Assembly: GCA_002778785.1 (NCBI GenBank)
Contig: PEZS01000008.1
Span: forward strand, 103,777 to 167,776
DNA: 64,000 bases
Direction: 5' to 3'
Origin: Bdellovibrionales bacterium CG10_big_fil_rev_8_21_14_0_10_45_34
GTDB lineage: Bacteria > Bdellovibrionota > Bdellovibrionia > Bdellovibrionales > 1-14-0-10-45-34
Part shown: piece after piece, positions 35,175 through 44,946 of the stretch
Layout: every line of letters starts with the position of its first letter
How positions within the stretch are numbered: the stretch's first letter is position 1
Made by a program: the position numbers and the translations under genes
The notes under the pieces: generated by a model
Database searches by the model: none
Seen by the model: only the letters and a program-made list of their open reading frames with translations
Told to the model about the DNA's origin: nothing

Positions 35175-35891
35175 TTAAATACGCACTGAAAGCACAAAGC
35201 TGCAATCCGGCATATTCATAGACCGACAAGTTTCACGAAAAGAGATCACCTTGTATTCATAGCCACGTAATTTGACTAGTATCTCATCGCTATCCAGAAT
35301 CTCCAACAAACTTGGCAAATTCGAAAGTAACTTTTCGCCTGAACATTTTAGGAGCGCTTCTTTTGCAGCCCAAATTTCAAAAAAATCTTCCACTCGTCCG
35401 TCTTGTAAACGATCTCCTTCTTTTTCTCGAAAGACTCGTTGAGCGATTGCTTTATAATTTACGGCCGTGTGATTCTGAATATCGATCCCCACTTTTCGGT
35501 GCCAGCTCAATGCTGTCGCTATTAACCACTCTGAATGTGAAACGCTCGAATAAGCACAAGGTAGACCCTGACCTTTTTCTAGCACTCTATTTGTCTTGAG
35601 AGAGGTTTCTAGTGCTCGAGCGATAAGAAACTGAAATCTCCTTAAGGGATCTGATTTCAATTTCGACTGTTCAATTTGCTCTTCACTTAAGAATTGATCA
35701 ACTTCGAGAAGGCGCGCTAAGGCTTTAGGGTCTAGGTCTAGTTTCTGAAAGGTACTACCTCCAAGAATAGCGGTCCTTTCGTCATGGGCATCCACCTCAC
35801 AGAGAGCAATCGACTCCGATTCCCACCTCAACTGGCGGTAGTGCAAGCGTCCCAGGGCTATAGTCTCAACATCCAACATGACAAGACTCAT
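35175..35891 (-). CDS. 4'-phosphopantetheinyl transferase (Sfp/EntD-like)
   Basis: Transfers phosphopantetheine from CoA to a carrier-protein serine. The family signatures are VGIDIQ (the metal-binding Asp motif, with Gln replacing the commoner Glu) and FFEIWAAKEALLK. The preceding SSVSHSEW carries the substrate-binding Ser/His pattern. I favour ATG-35891; a TTG at 35906 would add five residues. It is 238 residues long, the Sfp size rather than the short AcpS. The carrier it serves is not in the window; acyl carrier protein or a lipid/polyketide carrier are candidates. It is divergent from the kinase gene, with about 60 bp between starts. Confidence 0.85.
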   Translation of the reverse strand: MSLVMLDVETIALGRLHYRQLRWESESIALCEVDAHDERTAILGGSTFQKLDLDPKALARLLEVDQFLSEEQIEQSKLKSDPLRRFQFLIARALETSLKTNRVLEKGQGLPCAYSSVSHSEWLIATALSWHRKVGIDIQNHTAVNYKAIAQRVFREKEGDRLQDGRVEDFFEIWAAKEALLKCSGEKLLSNLPSLLEILDSDEILVKLRGYEYKVISFRETCRSMNMPDCSFVLSVRI

Positions 35892-35952
35892 AGCGAGTCT
35901 CTTCAATCATTTCAAGCCTCTAGCTTGATTCTCCGATAGAAATAACGGAGGC

Positions 35953-37890
35953 GTGGTGTCCCAAAACTTCGAGTATTTTGGCAAATATATCCTTCTTGAA
36001 AAGTTGGCTACAGGGGGTATGGCCGAGGTTTACCTGGCAAAGACCTATGGTGTAGACAACGTATCAAGGCTTTTTGCCGTAAAAAGGATCCTTCCAGAAT
36101 ATTCGAACAATTCTGATTTTATCACGATGTTTAAAGAAGAGGCTAAGATTGCCATTAATCTTAACCATAGCAACGTTGTGTCCATCATCGAATTCGGCGA
36201 AGAAAAAGGCCAACTTTTTATCTCCATGGAGTACGTCGAAGGCAACAACCTTCGTCAGATCCTCAACAAACTCAATCAAAACCGTCTGAGAATATCTGTC
36301 GAAAATGCCGTTTTTATTTGTAAAGAAGTGGCACGCGGACTTGACCACGCTCATCGCTGTGTCGACTCAAGCACCGGACAGCCGCTAAACATTTCTCACC
36401 GTGACATTTCGCCGCAAAACGTAATGGTCAATTATGAAGGCGAAGTGAAGATCTGCGATTTTGGTATTGCCAAAGCAGAGAGCCGCATGGAGTCCACACA
36501 AGCCGGCACCTTAAAAGGTAAGTTTGGATATATGAGTCCCGAACAGGCTGAAGGACTCGATATCGATTACCGAACAGATATTTTTTCTTTGGGAATTGTT
36601 CTTTGGGAACTGCTCGCCCAAGAGAGACTTTTTGTTTCAAACAATGAGATCAATACTTTGAAGAAGATAAGAGAGTGCCAAATACCCTCTCTGTCTAAAA
36701 TAGATCCCGCTATTCCTGCAGAACTTGAGCGCATTGTCATGAAGGCGTTGGCTAAAGACAGAAACCTGCGCTTTCAATCGGCAGCTGATCTGCACAGAGA
36801 TCTCAATCGCCTGCTTAACCGACATGCTCCGGACTTTTCACCTGACGATTTCAGTCTCTTTATTAAACAACTCTACATGGTGGAGCGCGAAGAGGCCCGA
36901 ATGCGAATGATCGATTACGCTAGATTCCAACCGGCACCACCAGATCAAGGACGCACGGAAGTCGTGACTTCAATGACTCAAACAGTTACCGAGTCAGATG
37001 TGGCAATGGCGCCTGAAGATATCGATCTTAGTTTTGAAACCAACGGAGCTACGCTCGCCACTAAAACACAGACGAAAACTCATCCTTCCAACTTTAATGA
37101 AGAGCGTAGGCAAGCTTCGACGTTCAACCCTCACCCTGGCCCTAAAGTTACTGTTCCACAGAACAGAAATTCACCTTTTTACGACGACGACTTGTTTGAG
37201 GCTTCAAGAAGCATTTCAAGAAGAAATACTGCGCCCCTTCCAATAGGAAAAATGCTGATCTGGGCGACAATCATCGGAGCCAGTGCCTGGATGTACTTCG
37301 GGGGCGAGGGAGAAAAACAGTTTCATTCATTAAGGGAAACGCTATTTTCCTCCAGCTCATCACCCTCCGAGATTAGCGATACGGCTAACCTGAGTTCTAA
37401 AGAAGCCCCTGCCCCCAAGGTGCGCCTCATGGTTACAAGCGTTCCGGCAGGTGCCGAAATCTTTCTTGATGGCACTCCAACGAAAGTAATCACACCTGGC
37501 CAAATTGAAGTGCCGAAAAACCAGCCTTTCTCTGTAGAAATTCGAAAGGATGGGTACATCAACTATGCGAAACCCCTTTTGATGACTCAGTCAGATACGC
37601 TCGAAGTGACCCTTAAAAAGGGTCGATTTGGCTACCTCGATATCGAAGTTTATGGCTCGACGGCGGAGATATATATTAATGGCGAGAAAATTGCCAAGAA
37701 ACCGCCAATAAGGCGGCTCGCCGTTGCCGCAGGCGCAAGAATTCGCATCGAAGCTAAAGACCCCGTATCGGGTTCAACTGCAGAGCAAGTCGTAGAGGTG
37801 GACGTAGACTCAGTTTTACCCGTGAAATTATTCTTAAATTCTGATAGCTTCACCCGAAATCCAGCCAACAGATACCGTAGACGCAATTAA
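35953..37890 (+). CDS. Membrane serine/threonine protein kinase with PEGA repeats
   Basis: An N-terminal eukaryotic-like kinase: GGMAEVYLA glycine loop (21-29), VAIK-type lysine in FAVKR (K44), HRDISPQN (149-156), CDFGIAK (168-174) and GYMSPEQ. A low-complexity linker leads to one membrane helix (MLIWATIIGASAWMYFG) and two PEGA-type beta domains (SVPAGAEIFLDG; IEVYGSTAEIYINGEK). All catalytic residues are present, so it should be active. PEGA domains face the periplasm and may sense envelope state. Two adjacent GTG codons follow GGAGG; the second (35956) has the better spacing. It ends 37 nt before the acyl-CoA synthetase gene. Confidence 0.9.
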   Translation: MVSQNFEYFGKYILLEKLATGGMAEVYLAKTYGVDNVSRLFAVKRILPEYSNNSDFITMFKEEAKIAINLNHSNVVSIIEFGEEKGQLFISMEYVEGNNLRQILNKLNQNRLRISVENAVFICKEVARGLDHAHRCVDSSTGQPLNISHRDISPQNVMVNYEGEVKICDFGIAKAESRMESTQAGTLKGKFGYMSPEQAEGLDIDYRTDIFSLGIVLWELLAQERLFVSNNEINTLKKIRECQIPSLSKIDPAIPAELERIVMKALAKDRNLRFQSAADLHRDLNRLLNRHAPDFSPDDFSLFIKQLYMVEREEARMRMIDYARFQPAPPDQGRTEVVTSMTQTVTESDVAMAPEDIDLSFETNGATLATKTQTKTHPSNFNEERRQASTFNPHPGPKVTVPQNRNSPFYDDDLFEASRSISRRNTAPLPIGKMLIWATIIGASAWMYFGGEGEKQFHSLRETLFSSSSSPSEISDTANLSSKEAPAPKVRLMVTSVPAGAEIFLDGTPTKVITPGQIEVPKNQPFSVEIRKDGYINYAKPLLMTQSDTLEVTLKKGRFGYLDIEVYGSTAEIYINGEKIAKKPPIRRLAVAAGARIRIEAKDPVSGSTAEQVVEVDVDSVLPVKLFLNSDSFTRNPANRYRRRN

Positions 37891-37927
37891 GCCGTTTGCA
37901 TCTGGACTTCATAATGGGGAATTTATC

Positions 37928-39691
37928 ATGAAAGCTCAACAAACGCGCATCGATGGCGAAGAACAAACCCTCCTTTATTGTTTAAGAGCCGCCTATAAGA
38001 GAACTCTGAATTCTCCTGCCGCCAGGTACAAAAACGGTAAAACTTGGGAGATAGTATCGTGGCCAGAATACATAGAAGCAATATCGAGGTTTGCTAACGA
38101 ATTGAAGAATATGGGAGCCAAAAAAGGCGACCGAATTGCTTTGTTTGCAAACACAGGTATTGGTTGGGGTATAGCAGACTTTGCAGTTCTTTCTATTGGC
38201 GGAATTTCAGTGCCAGTTTACCCCAACGCCTCTGAGGTAGAAATTGAGCATTTAGTAAAGGACGCCAGGCCAAAAGTCATTCTTTGTGAAAACGACTCCT
38301 TTATAAAGAAACTTCCAAGTGTCGGCATCGATGTAAAAGTGGCACTCTTAAATACACAAATTGAGAAATCCTCAAAAATGGATCCGGGCGAATTGGAGGC
38401 ATTTTTTCAGGAGGCCGAAAGCCACTCCATCTCTGACATCGCTACGATCGTCTACACGTCTGGAACTAGCGGAACCCAAAAAGGCGTTGTGCTGACTCAT
38501 GAGCAAGTTAAGAGCGAGGTTGTGGATGTTTTTGATATTATACCTATCGAGCCCACTGACGACAGCTTAACATTTCTACCATTTGCGCATGTGCTTGGAA
38601 GAGTTGAGCTTTGGGGACATATGTACCGCGGATTCACGATGAACTTTGCCGAAAGTATAGAAAAGATCCGCTACAACATCAAAGAGATCAAACCTACTTT
38701 TCTCATCGCCGTCCCTCGCATTTTTGAAAAACTGTTTGCAGCAATCCAGACTCAGGCAACACGATCAGATATTTCTGAAAAAGCTTTTAACTGGTCTCGA
38801 AAGGTGGCTATCAATGTTGCAGCCTATAGAGTGGAGCGGACTCCGGTTCCTTTAATTGACTTGGCCCAATATCAGATTGCAAAGAAACTGGTTTTTTCAA
38901 AAGTGTCGGAGCAATTGGGCGGACGTCTAAGAATGGCCTTTTCAGGAGGAGCTCCACTTGCCGAAGAAATCGGGCGTTTTTTCTATTCCGTCGGAATAAC
39001 TATAGTAGAGGGCTATGGCCTTACAGAAACGACAGCCGCCATTTTTGCAAACACCCCTTACGAGTTTCGCTTCGGCACCGTAGGAATGCCTGTAGGCGAC
39101 GTTAAGTTTCGCCTCGACTCAGATGGTGAGATTCTCGTCAAAAGCAAAAAAATCATGAAGGAGTATTGGAACCTTCAAGACGATACCAAAGCCGCTTTCA
39201 CAGAAGATGGCTACTTTAAGACAGGCGACATTGGCGAAGTAGTGAGCGAAAAATTTTTACGAATTACTGATAGAAAAAAAGACCTGATCAAAACTTCTGG
39301 CGGCAAGTACGTAGCCCCTCAAAAACTTGAGAATCTCATTAAGCTTTCGCCACTTGTTTCGAATGTTTTGATTCATGGGGATCGCCGAAAATACATCGTT
39401 GCGTTGATTACCCTTCAAAAAGAGAACGTGAAGTCAAAGCTTGAAAACAATGGTGAAGCGAAAAAACTTCAAGAAGAGGTATTTCACTCGCACCCGATGG
39501 TCGACAAATGGCTGCGCGAGCACATTCGCGACGTAAATTTGAGCCTAGCCAGTTACGAGTCAATCAAGAACTTTCGTATTCTGGCGGAAGACTTTTCTGT
39601 GGAGTCTGGAGAGCTTACTCCTTCATTAAAGGTAAAAAGAAGAATCGCAGACAAGAGATATCAAGCAGAGCTAGATTCACTCTACCAGTGA
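37928..39691 (+). CDS. Long-chain acyl-CoA synthetase (AMP-forming)
   Basis: A 587-residue ANL-superfamily enzyme that activates fatty acids via acyl-AMP. The AMP-binding P-loop is IVYTSGTSGTQKGVVLTHEQ, followed by LPFAHVLGR, VEGYGLTETTAAIF, KTGDIGEV and the hinge DRKKDLIKTSGGKYVAPQKLE. The pattern is that of the FAA1/FadD15 subgroup. The start is ATG-37928 after GGGG. It lies 37 nt downstream of the PEGA kinase and may be co-transcribed. Supply of acyl-CoA from scavenged lipids would fit the lipase-like proteins elsewhere in the window (inference). Confidence 0.93.
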   Translation: MKAQQTRIDGEEQTLLYCLRAAYKRTLNSPAARYKNGKTWEIVSWPEYIEAISRFANELKNMGAKKGDRIALFANTGIGWGIADFAVLSIGGISVPVYPNASEVEIEHLVKDARPKVILCENDSFIKKLPSVGIDVKVALLNTQIEKSSKMDPGELEAFFQEAESHSISDIATIVYTSGTSGTQKGVVLTHEQVKSEVVDVFDIIPIEPTDDSLTFLPFAHVLGRVELWGHMYRGFTMNFAESIEKIRYNIKEIKPTFLIAVPRIFEKLFAAIQTQATRSDISEKAFNWSRKVAINVAAYRVERTPVPLIDLAQYQIAKKLVFSKVSEQLGGRLRMAFSGGAPLAEEIGRFFYSVGITIVEGYGLTETTAAIFANTPYEFRFGTVGMPVGDVKFRLDSDGEILVKSKKIMKEYWNLQDDTKAAFTEDGYFKTGDIGEVVSEKFLRITDRKKDLIKTSGGKYVAPQKLENLIKLSPLVSNVLIHGDRRKYIVALITLQKENVKSKLENNGEAKKLQEEVFHSHPMVDKWLREHIRDVNLSLASYESIKNFRILAEDFSVESGELTPSLKVKRRIADKRYQAELDSLYQ

Positions 39692-39696
39692 AATTG

Positions 39697-39928
39697 TTCT
39701 TGCGATCAGAACACTAAGACTCAGGTTCCTCCGCTCGACCGAAAGTTCTCAGATGGTTTCTTCTTGCGATCAGACCTCCGGCGAGCGCGAGCTTGCCAAG
39801 TTCTCAGTTTATTTCTTTCTTTACTCAGACACGGACTCCTGTCCTCGCCGGCGTCGCAGCTAGCGCATGCGACCGCATCACGCTCGCCGGAGGTCTAAGT
39901 AAAGAAAGAAATAAACTGAGAACTTGGC
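39697..39928. repeat. Interleaved inverted and direct repeats between convergent genes
   Basis: A 31-bp perfect inverted repeat (39795-39825 with 39898-39928) and a 16-bp perfect inverted repeat (39772-39787 with 39881-39896) are arranged A-B-A'-B' rather than nested. A 14-bp direct repeat (39697-39710 and 39761-39774) and a shared AAGTTCTCAG lie to the left. The whole block fills the gap between the acyl-CoA synthetase gene and the convergent barrel gene. It could end transcription from both sides, or be a REP/BIME-like element. Confidence 0.85.
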
Positions 39929-39937
39929 TAAGCAGCT

Positions 39938-40825
39938 TTAGAAATAAAAACGGAATAGGAGATTGGCGTAGGCGTGGCTGAAATTCATACTGCGCGCGTC
40001 ACCTGCGTTTGTTAAGGCAGAGCTACCACTTTCTGCTGTTCCGGTTAACGCTGTCCCTGACCTAGCATGATTGAAGCTCGTAAAATTCATGTAGCGATAA
40101 CCAAGACTAAATAGTGCCGCTACGTTATCAACGAACAAGAACTCCGTACCAAGTGCTCCAAAAGTACTGACAGTGCTCGAGGTGGCCTCTTCTGTGTAGT
40201 TGACCACTCCCGGGTAGGTTGCAAGACCCTGAGCTGTTAGAGTGTACTCCGTGAGAACTCGCGCTTGTGACAGCCCAGCCCCAAATGAGAAAATTAGCCG
40301 AAACTCACTTTCTTTTATCAAAAAGATTTCTAAGGCTGCAGTCGGTCCCCAAATAAGCAGCTGCGAGTTAATGCTCATCAACTCGTTGCCTAGAGAGTCA
40401 GTTGCACTCAGTTGGGTGATTTTTTTAGGATACAAAAGCTCTAACCCAAAACGAAGCTGGCCTGCGCTGCGTGATAGCATAAAGCCAAACTCGGCGCCGT
40501 ACCCATTTTGTAAGGGAGCGCTAACAACGGTTTGACTGCCGCTCGTGTTCTCGATGGCGCTAACGCTACTAGGAAGATAAAAATAGGAACCTCCGAAGTA
40601 AGCACCAAAGGATTTTTCTTCAAATCGAAACACCCGCGAGAACCCATTCTCGGGGAGCAACACAAAAACAAAGAAAGCACTCGCCCAAAGCGCACTCACC
40701 CACTTGCCACTTGATAAACCTCTCGATGTATCATTTGAACTGCGCAAATGACAGGCGCCGGAAGCTGTAAAACCAATACCCAATTGATGAAGAAGAGAGC
40801 GCGGACTACTTAAAATTGGTGTCAT
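39938..40825 (-). CDS. Outer-membrane beta-barrel protein
   Basis: No family recognised. The frame codes for 295 residues; the signal core is VSALWASAFFVFVLL at about 43-57, so the true start may lie inside. The mature part alternates strands (KSFGAYFGGSYFYL, RFGLELLYPKK, LIFSFGAGLS, LFSLGYRYMNF) and ends HAYANLLFRFYF, an ideal BAM signal. The first ATG overlaps the stop of the giant lipoprotein gene by 4 nt, so the two are translationally coupled and may work together. Confidence 0.75.
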   Translation of the reverse strand: MTPILSSPRSLLHQLGIGFTASGACHLRSSNDTSRGLSSGKWVSALWASAFFVFVLLPENGFSRVFRFEEKSFGAYFGGSYFYLPSSVSAIENTSGSQTVVSAPLQNGYGAEFGFMLSRSAGQLRFGLELLYPKKITQLSATDSLGNELMSINSQLLIWGPTAALEIFLIKESEFRLIFSFGAGLSQARVLTEYTLTAQGLATYPGVVNYTEEATSSTVSTFGALGTEFLFVDNVAALFSLGYRYMNFTSFNHARSGTALTGTAESGSSALTNAGDARSMNFSHAYANLLFRFYF

Positions 40826-43800
40826 CTCTTCATATTGTATGTCGCTTCGGATTCAAGAATAACATGCGTTCTAAAAAACTCGACCTCTTCTATAAAGCTT
40901 TTCTGAGATAAAGATTCTAGGAAGCTTGCCGAATTTGGGGCAAACTGCCCTTTCTCGACCCATGACCAGAACAATCTGGTAACAAAGCCTCGCGTTGCCG
41001 GATCTGAAAGTGCGGCACTAACTAGACCGGCTGTTCGATCTAACGGATGTTCTGTTAGAAATGCTCCAAAATTCACAGAACTTTCTCTACCGGACTTAAG
41101 GGACTTAGTAACATTCGCCCTCAAAGGTGGAATAAGTGCCGTGTCTAAACTTCCCAGCGCGAGCGAAACTGATTTTAAACAATCTTCTCTATTGCTTAAA
41201 ATTTGGTTGATGCTCAAACGAGTAGCTTGAACCTCACGACTGGTCGCATTCCAAAGCGGTACAAGAACCTCAGGAAGCATTTGACGATCGCGACCAGACA
41301 TATCATCTACAAAAAAATCAAAGACTTGGTCAAAGACTTCACGGTCAGAGGCGATAAATTGGATAACTTTGATTGCACTAGTGGGCTTGTCGACAAATCT
41401 CCCCAAAATTGCAACATACTGATAGAACCGGGTAACGAACTGATTCCACAAATGCGGAGATTCCTTCAGTTTCCACAGTTTGATGAAGGCACTATCAAAG
41501 AGACTCGTGCCATTTTTAGTTTCTACCAACTGCGTGATCAAATCCCTTAGTTCTGCGACCGATTTATCATCAAGCGACATAAGAAACTGAAAGAGTGAAC
41601 CCAAAACAGGCTCCAGCACTCCCCGCTCCTTCAACTGATAAAGTACCCACGACACCCGCGCAAAGAAACCCCAATATTGCGGCCTATGAACCAAATACAG
41701 TTGATTCTTCATGGGATCAGTCGAGCTCCGCATTTCTTTTGGCGTCGAGAGCAACATTCCTTGGTACATTCTTTGAAAGAATCGAAGATCCTTATTAGCT
41801 GCCATATCCTCGAGCACAAACATATTTCCGTTCATGTTTCGGAATCGAAAGTACTTATCACCATCGGGCAAACTCGATTGGTGCATCATATTTGTATAAA
41901 GCTCGCCGGCTTTACCAAAAGCGCCTAGAAGATTCATTGTCGAAACAAGATTGCTGCTCTTAGCAATATTGATCTGAAAATGTATTCCCACTTCGTGAAC
42001 TGTGTAGAGTTCGAGGGGGAGCTTCACTTTAAACCGTGAGTTATTCACCAAAATATCGAGTTGATCCAGAGAATTGGCAAGTCGCAAAATCGGCTTCGAA
42101 TTAGCATCCGGCCAGTAGGCAAAAGCATTAACTTGAGAAATGCTACGATCGAGATATCGGATAAGATCAAAGTCTTTCAGATCAATTCTAAAACCCTCTC
42201 TGTCTAAACTTTCTCGCGATATAAGTCCTTGGACTGCTTTAACTAGCTCTTCGAGGTTTTGATACCTCAACAACGATCTAAAAAATTCTTTCACTTCGCT
42301 TCTGTAGCCTACTTCACTCAACCTTTTATAAACACCTTCATCGTAAAAGTAGTTGTCTCCACGCTCTGAGAAAGCTCGAAAAGCTTTCTCAAAAGTTGCT
42401 TCTCCGCCACGGATGCCATTCATTTTCATCACCCGTAGCGCGTTCTCCTTAAGTTTTCGTTTTTCGCGAACTGATATCTGAAATGCACTCGTAAAATCAA
42501 ATGGTGATGTTTGTTTTGTTTGCAAAGACAGAACTTCAGTAACAACACGCGGAAAATCGCGATCCGAAACAGCATCCAAAAAACACTGGCCCATTGTCTC
42601 TCGCTCGCTGCGAGGAGCACGCAGCAAGACATCTGTTACACTCTGAAATAGCTCTCCTTGCTCGGCCCAATGCTTGAAAAACTGTTGCCACCTCTTGCTT
42701 TGTTCAGAAGTTTGAAAGAGGGTCAAAAGCTCCTGACTGGCTGACTGAATTTCTGACTTGAGTGACAAGACCCAACGAATGGAATCGGTGAGAGGTTGCC
42801 ACAGTGACTCTGAAGAAACAGTAGCTAGTAAACTCTTTAGTGTAACGCCGCTTAAATGATCTTTTGTGCAATCATAAAGATTTTGAATACCCTTTGCACT
42901 ATTTAAAGTTATCTCTTTATTCAAACAACTTTGACCGTGGACACGACTTTCAGACCACTCTTTTATTCGGCGCAAAAACTCAGGGTCCGGCTGACGTCTG
43001 TCTACTAAAAGCTTTTCGCTAAGCGCCCATTCGTCCTTTCGACTTTCAAATAAAGACAAGGCAAACCTAAAAATCTTCTCGGCATCTCCCGACGCAATGA
43101 GAGGCTCCAAAGTAACTAGCAACGATTCAAACTGGTCATGCGAGATAAACCAGCCCACCAACCCAACCCAGGCACTAAACAGTTCTTCATCTTTAGCGGT
43201 TTCTGAAAGAATAGCCATCATGGGTAGCTCTTGATGCCAAAGAGACATGTCGTAAGCCCACTCAACTAGGTCCATCGGTGAGACACCTGAATCTTTGTAT
43301 GACGCCAGTATGCGAACCATATTTGCCGAAATTGTCTTATGGTTGCCGTCTAAAAAATCTTGTAGCTCTGCGCGCAAACTCGACCAATAGTTGCCCTTTG
43401 AGCCGTGCAAAGTTTCAAAACGTGCCCACCATTGGCTAAATCTTTGAACCTCAGGCTCCTTAACATGAATGGTTGTTGCGTCTAAAAACTCAGCCAAAAT
43501 TCCACTGTCGAACAAGGATTGTACGAGTGCCTGAGAAGCTAACCATCCATTTTGGCCAACAAACTCGATCAACGAATCAGTAAGACCGTTTTTTTCGAGC
43601 CATAACCAGAGATCTTCGAGCATCCCTCCTGATTGAGGAGTCACAACATGTGAAGACAGTTTTACAAGAGTCTCTATCTCAACCTTAGAGTTGCCCCAGT
43701 CGCAGGCTTCAATAACTCCGCTCAGAAGCCATGGGAACTCCCCGCTAAGTGCTGAGCGAAGATTCCCTAGTCTCGTTCTATGCCTGAGAAACTCCGTAAC

Positions 43801-44685
43801 TGTCTTTAAGGGATGCGCGATTTTTAGTGAAACGCCATTGCCTGACACGCATAAGAGTGGCTTTCTTAAGCGCTGAATCACGTTTGATGTCACATCGGCA
43901 AAAGTTAAGCCGGTCGTCTCATCCCGAACGAGTAATGCCCCTAGGGTTCCTGCAAAGAGAGTCGGCTGTTTGGCAACTATTCGATAAAGCTCTGCAAGCT
44001 CTCCTTTTGGCAACTGAACTGCTCTTTCGACAAATGAACTTTTAATAAACGAATCAAGCGATGATAAAAAGCTCTCTAAATTGCTAGCAAACTGCACATC
44101 GCCTGTTGCCAACTCCGAAAGGCTTTTCACTGAACTATAAACCTCGGGCGAGCCCAGCCACACCGAAAGAATTCTAACGAATTCTTTAAAGTCGTTTTGT
44201 TCAACAAGTTCCAAAAAGCCGCTTTTAAAGAGTTTTACAAGATTTCTTCCGGGTTCCTGATCGAGCAAAAAGCCAAACAGACGAAGAGATTCATGTGCTG
44301 TTTTCTGTTTAAGAAGAATTTCGGAAAGTGAAAAAGCTCTCTTTATTTCCCCCACCTCTTCTAACTTCTTGAAATGAGAAACCAACTTGAGCAGATTTTC
44401 ATCTGACCCCATAACATGTTCGTTATAGGTGTCTACGACAACTCGCCACTGTAAGTCGTCCATGTCTTTAAGTATTTTAACCATCGGATCAAGGCGCTTC
44501 TGTTCACCGCTGACACATTCGGTGAGATCAATAACCTGATTCTTGCTCAGCCTACGAATATCAAATCGAAGTGAACGACAGGCTTCGAGGGCCTGGTCGT
44601 TAAAGTGGCTTTTTGGTGTTTCGTTGTTTGGACTGCATCCCCCGAACGAAAGCCCCAAAGAGAATGCTAGGAGCAACCAAACCAC
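40822..44685 (-). CDS. Very large helical lipoprotein
   Basis: No family recognised. The product has 1287 residues. The N-terminus (VWLLLAFSLGLSFGGC) is a lipoprotein signal with Cys at 17. From GTG-44685 it lacks a basic n-region, whereas the in-frame codons just upstream encode IIKR, so a rare upstream start is conceivable. The mature protein appears almost entirely helical, with repeated aromatic-leucine helices that suggest a HEAT/TPR-like solenoid, but no repeat consensus was derived. It is the first gene of a pair with the barrel at 39938 (4-nt overlap). Large lipoproteins of this kind are common in predatory bacteria; a structural envelope role is only a guess. Confidence 0.75.
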   Translation of the reverse strand: MVWLLLAFSLGLSFGGCSPNNETPKSHFNDQALEACRSLRFDIRRLSKNQVIDLTECVSGEQKRLDPMVKILKDMDDLQWRVVVDTYNEHVMGSDENLLKLVSHFKKLEEVGEIKRAFSLSEILLKQKTAHESLRLFGFLLDQEPGRNLVKLFKSGFLELVEQNDFKEFVRILSVWLGSPEVYSSVKSLSELATGDVQFASNLESFLSSLDSFIKSSFVERAVQLPKGELAELYRIVAKQPTLFAGTLGALLVRDETTGLTFADVTSNVIQRLRKPLLCVSGNGVSLKIAHPLKTVTEFLRHRTRLGNLRSALSGEFPWLLSGVIEACDWGNSKVEIETLVKLSSHVVTPQSGGMLEDLWLWLEKNGLTDSLIEFVGQNGWLASQALVQSLFDSGILAEFLDATTIHVKEPEVQRFSQWWARFETLHGSKGNYWSSLRAELQDFLDGNHKTISANMVRILASYKDSGVSPMDLVEWAYDMSLWHQELPMMAILSETAKDEELFSAWVGLVGWFISHDQFESLLVTLEPLIASGDAEKIFRFALSLFESRKDEWALSEKLLVDRRQPDPEFLRRIKEWSESRVHGQSCLNKEITLNSAKGIQNLYDCTKDHLSGVTLKSLLATVSSESLWQPLTDSIRWVLSLKSEIQSASQELLTLFQTSEQSKRWQQFFKHWAEQGELFQSVTDVLLRAPRSERETMGQCFLDAVSDRDFPRVVTEVLSLQTKQTSPFDFTSAFQISVREKRKLKENALRVMKMNGIRGGEATFEKAFRAFSERGDNYFYDEGVYKRLSEVGYRSEVKEFFRSLLRYQNLEELVKAVQGLISRESLDREGFRIDLKDFDLIRYLDRSISQVNAFAYWPDANSKPILRLANSLDQLDILVNNSRFKVKLPLELYTVHEVGIHFQINIAKSSNLVSTMNLLGAFGKAGELYTNMMHQSSLPDGDKYFRFRNMNGNMFVLEDMAANKDLRFFQRMYQGMLLSTPKEMRSSTDPMKNQLYLVHRPQYWGFFARVSWVLYQLKERGVLEPVLGSLFQFLMSLDDKSVAELRDLITQLVETKNGTSLFDSAFIKLWKLKESPHLWNQFVTRFYQYVAILGRFVDKPTSAIKVIQFIASDREVFDQVFDFFVDDMSGRDRQMLPEVLVPLWNATSREVQATRLSINQILSNREDCLKSVSLALGSLDTALIPPLRANVTKSLKSGRESSVNFGAFLTEHPLDRTAGLVSAALSDPATRGFVTRLFWSWVEKGQFAPNSASFLESLSQKSFIEEVEFFRTHVILESEATYNMKR

Positions 44686-44946
44686 CCTTTTAATAATCAG
44701 ACGTTCTATTGTGCCCCCACTTTCGACTCAGATGTTCCAAATGTGTGCTTCCTTCAACCGCTTCAACAACCCGGCACCTAGTCTATTTTTATCTCATTTG
44801 AACGACCAGGGACTTCCTAGGTTTGAGAAAATGTTACATGCAATTCTCAATGAGAAAATATAAACTCTCGAAGGGGCTTGGGCGTCAACAGCCCCTAACA
44901 AACGCTGTGGCAATTTTTGCGTAAACTAAAACGGAGATGTTTGTTC
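44686..44946. other. Divergent intergenic region upstream of nadK
   Basis: 261 bp holding promoters for the large lipoprotein gene and nadK. Two small structures are visible: a 13-bp palindrome TTCTCAATGAGAA (44844-44856) and a G/C stem GGGGCT/AGCCCC (44873-44895, 11-nt loop) without a T-run. No gene is seen. Confidence 0.4.

Noticed and set aside
35041-35229. Open frame encoding a repeated IRNQKSE peptide
   Set aside because: It is the translation of the TTTCTGA repeat on the minus strand, with no ribosome-binding site and no other protein-like feature.
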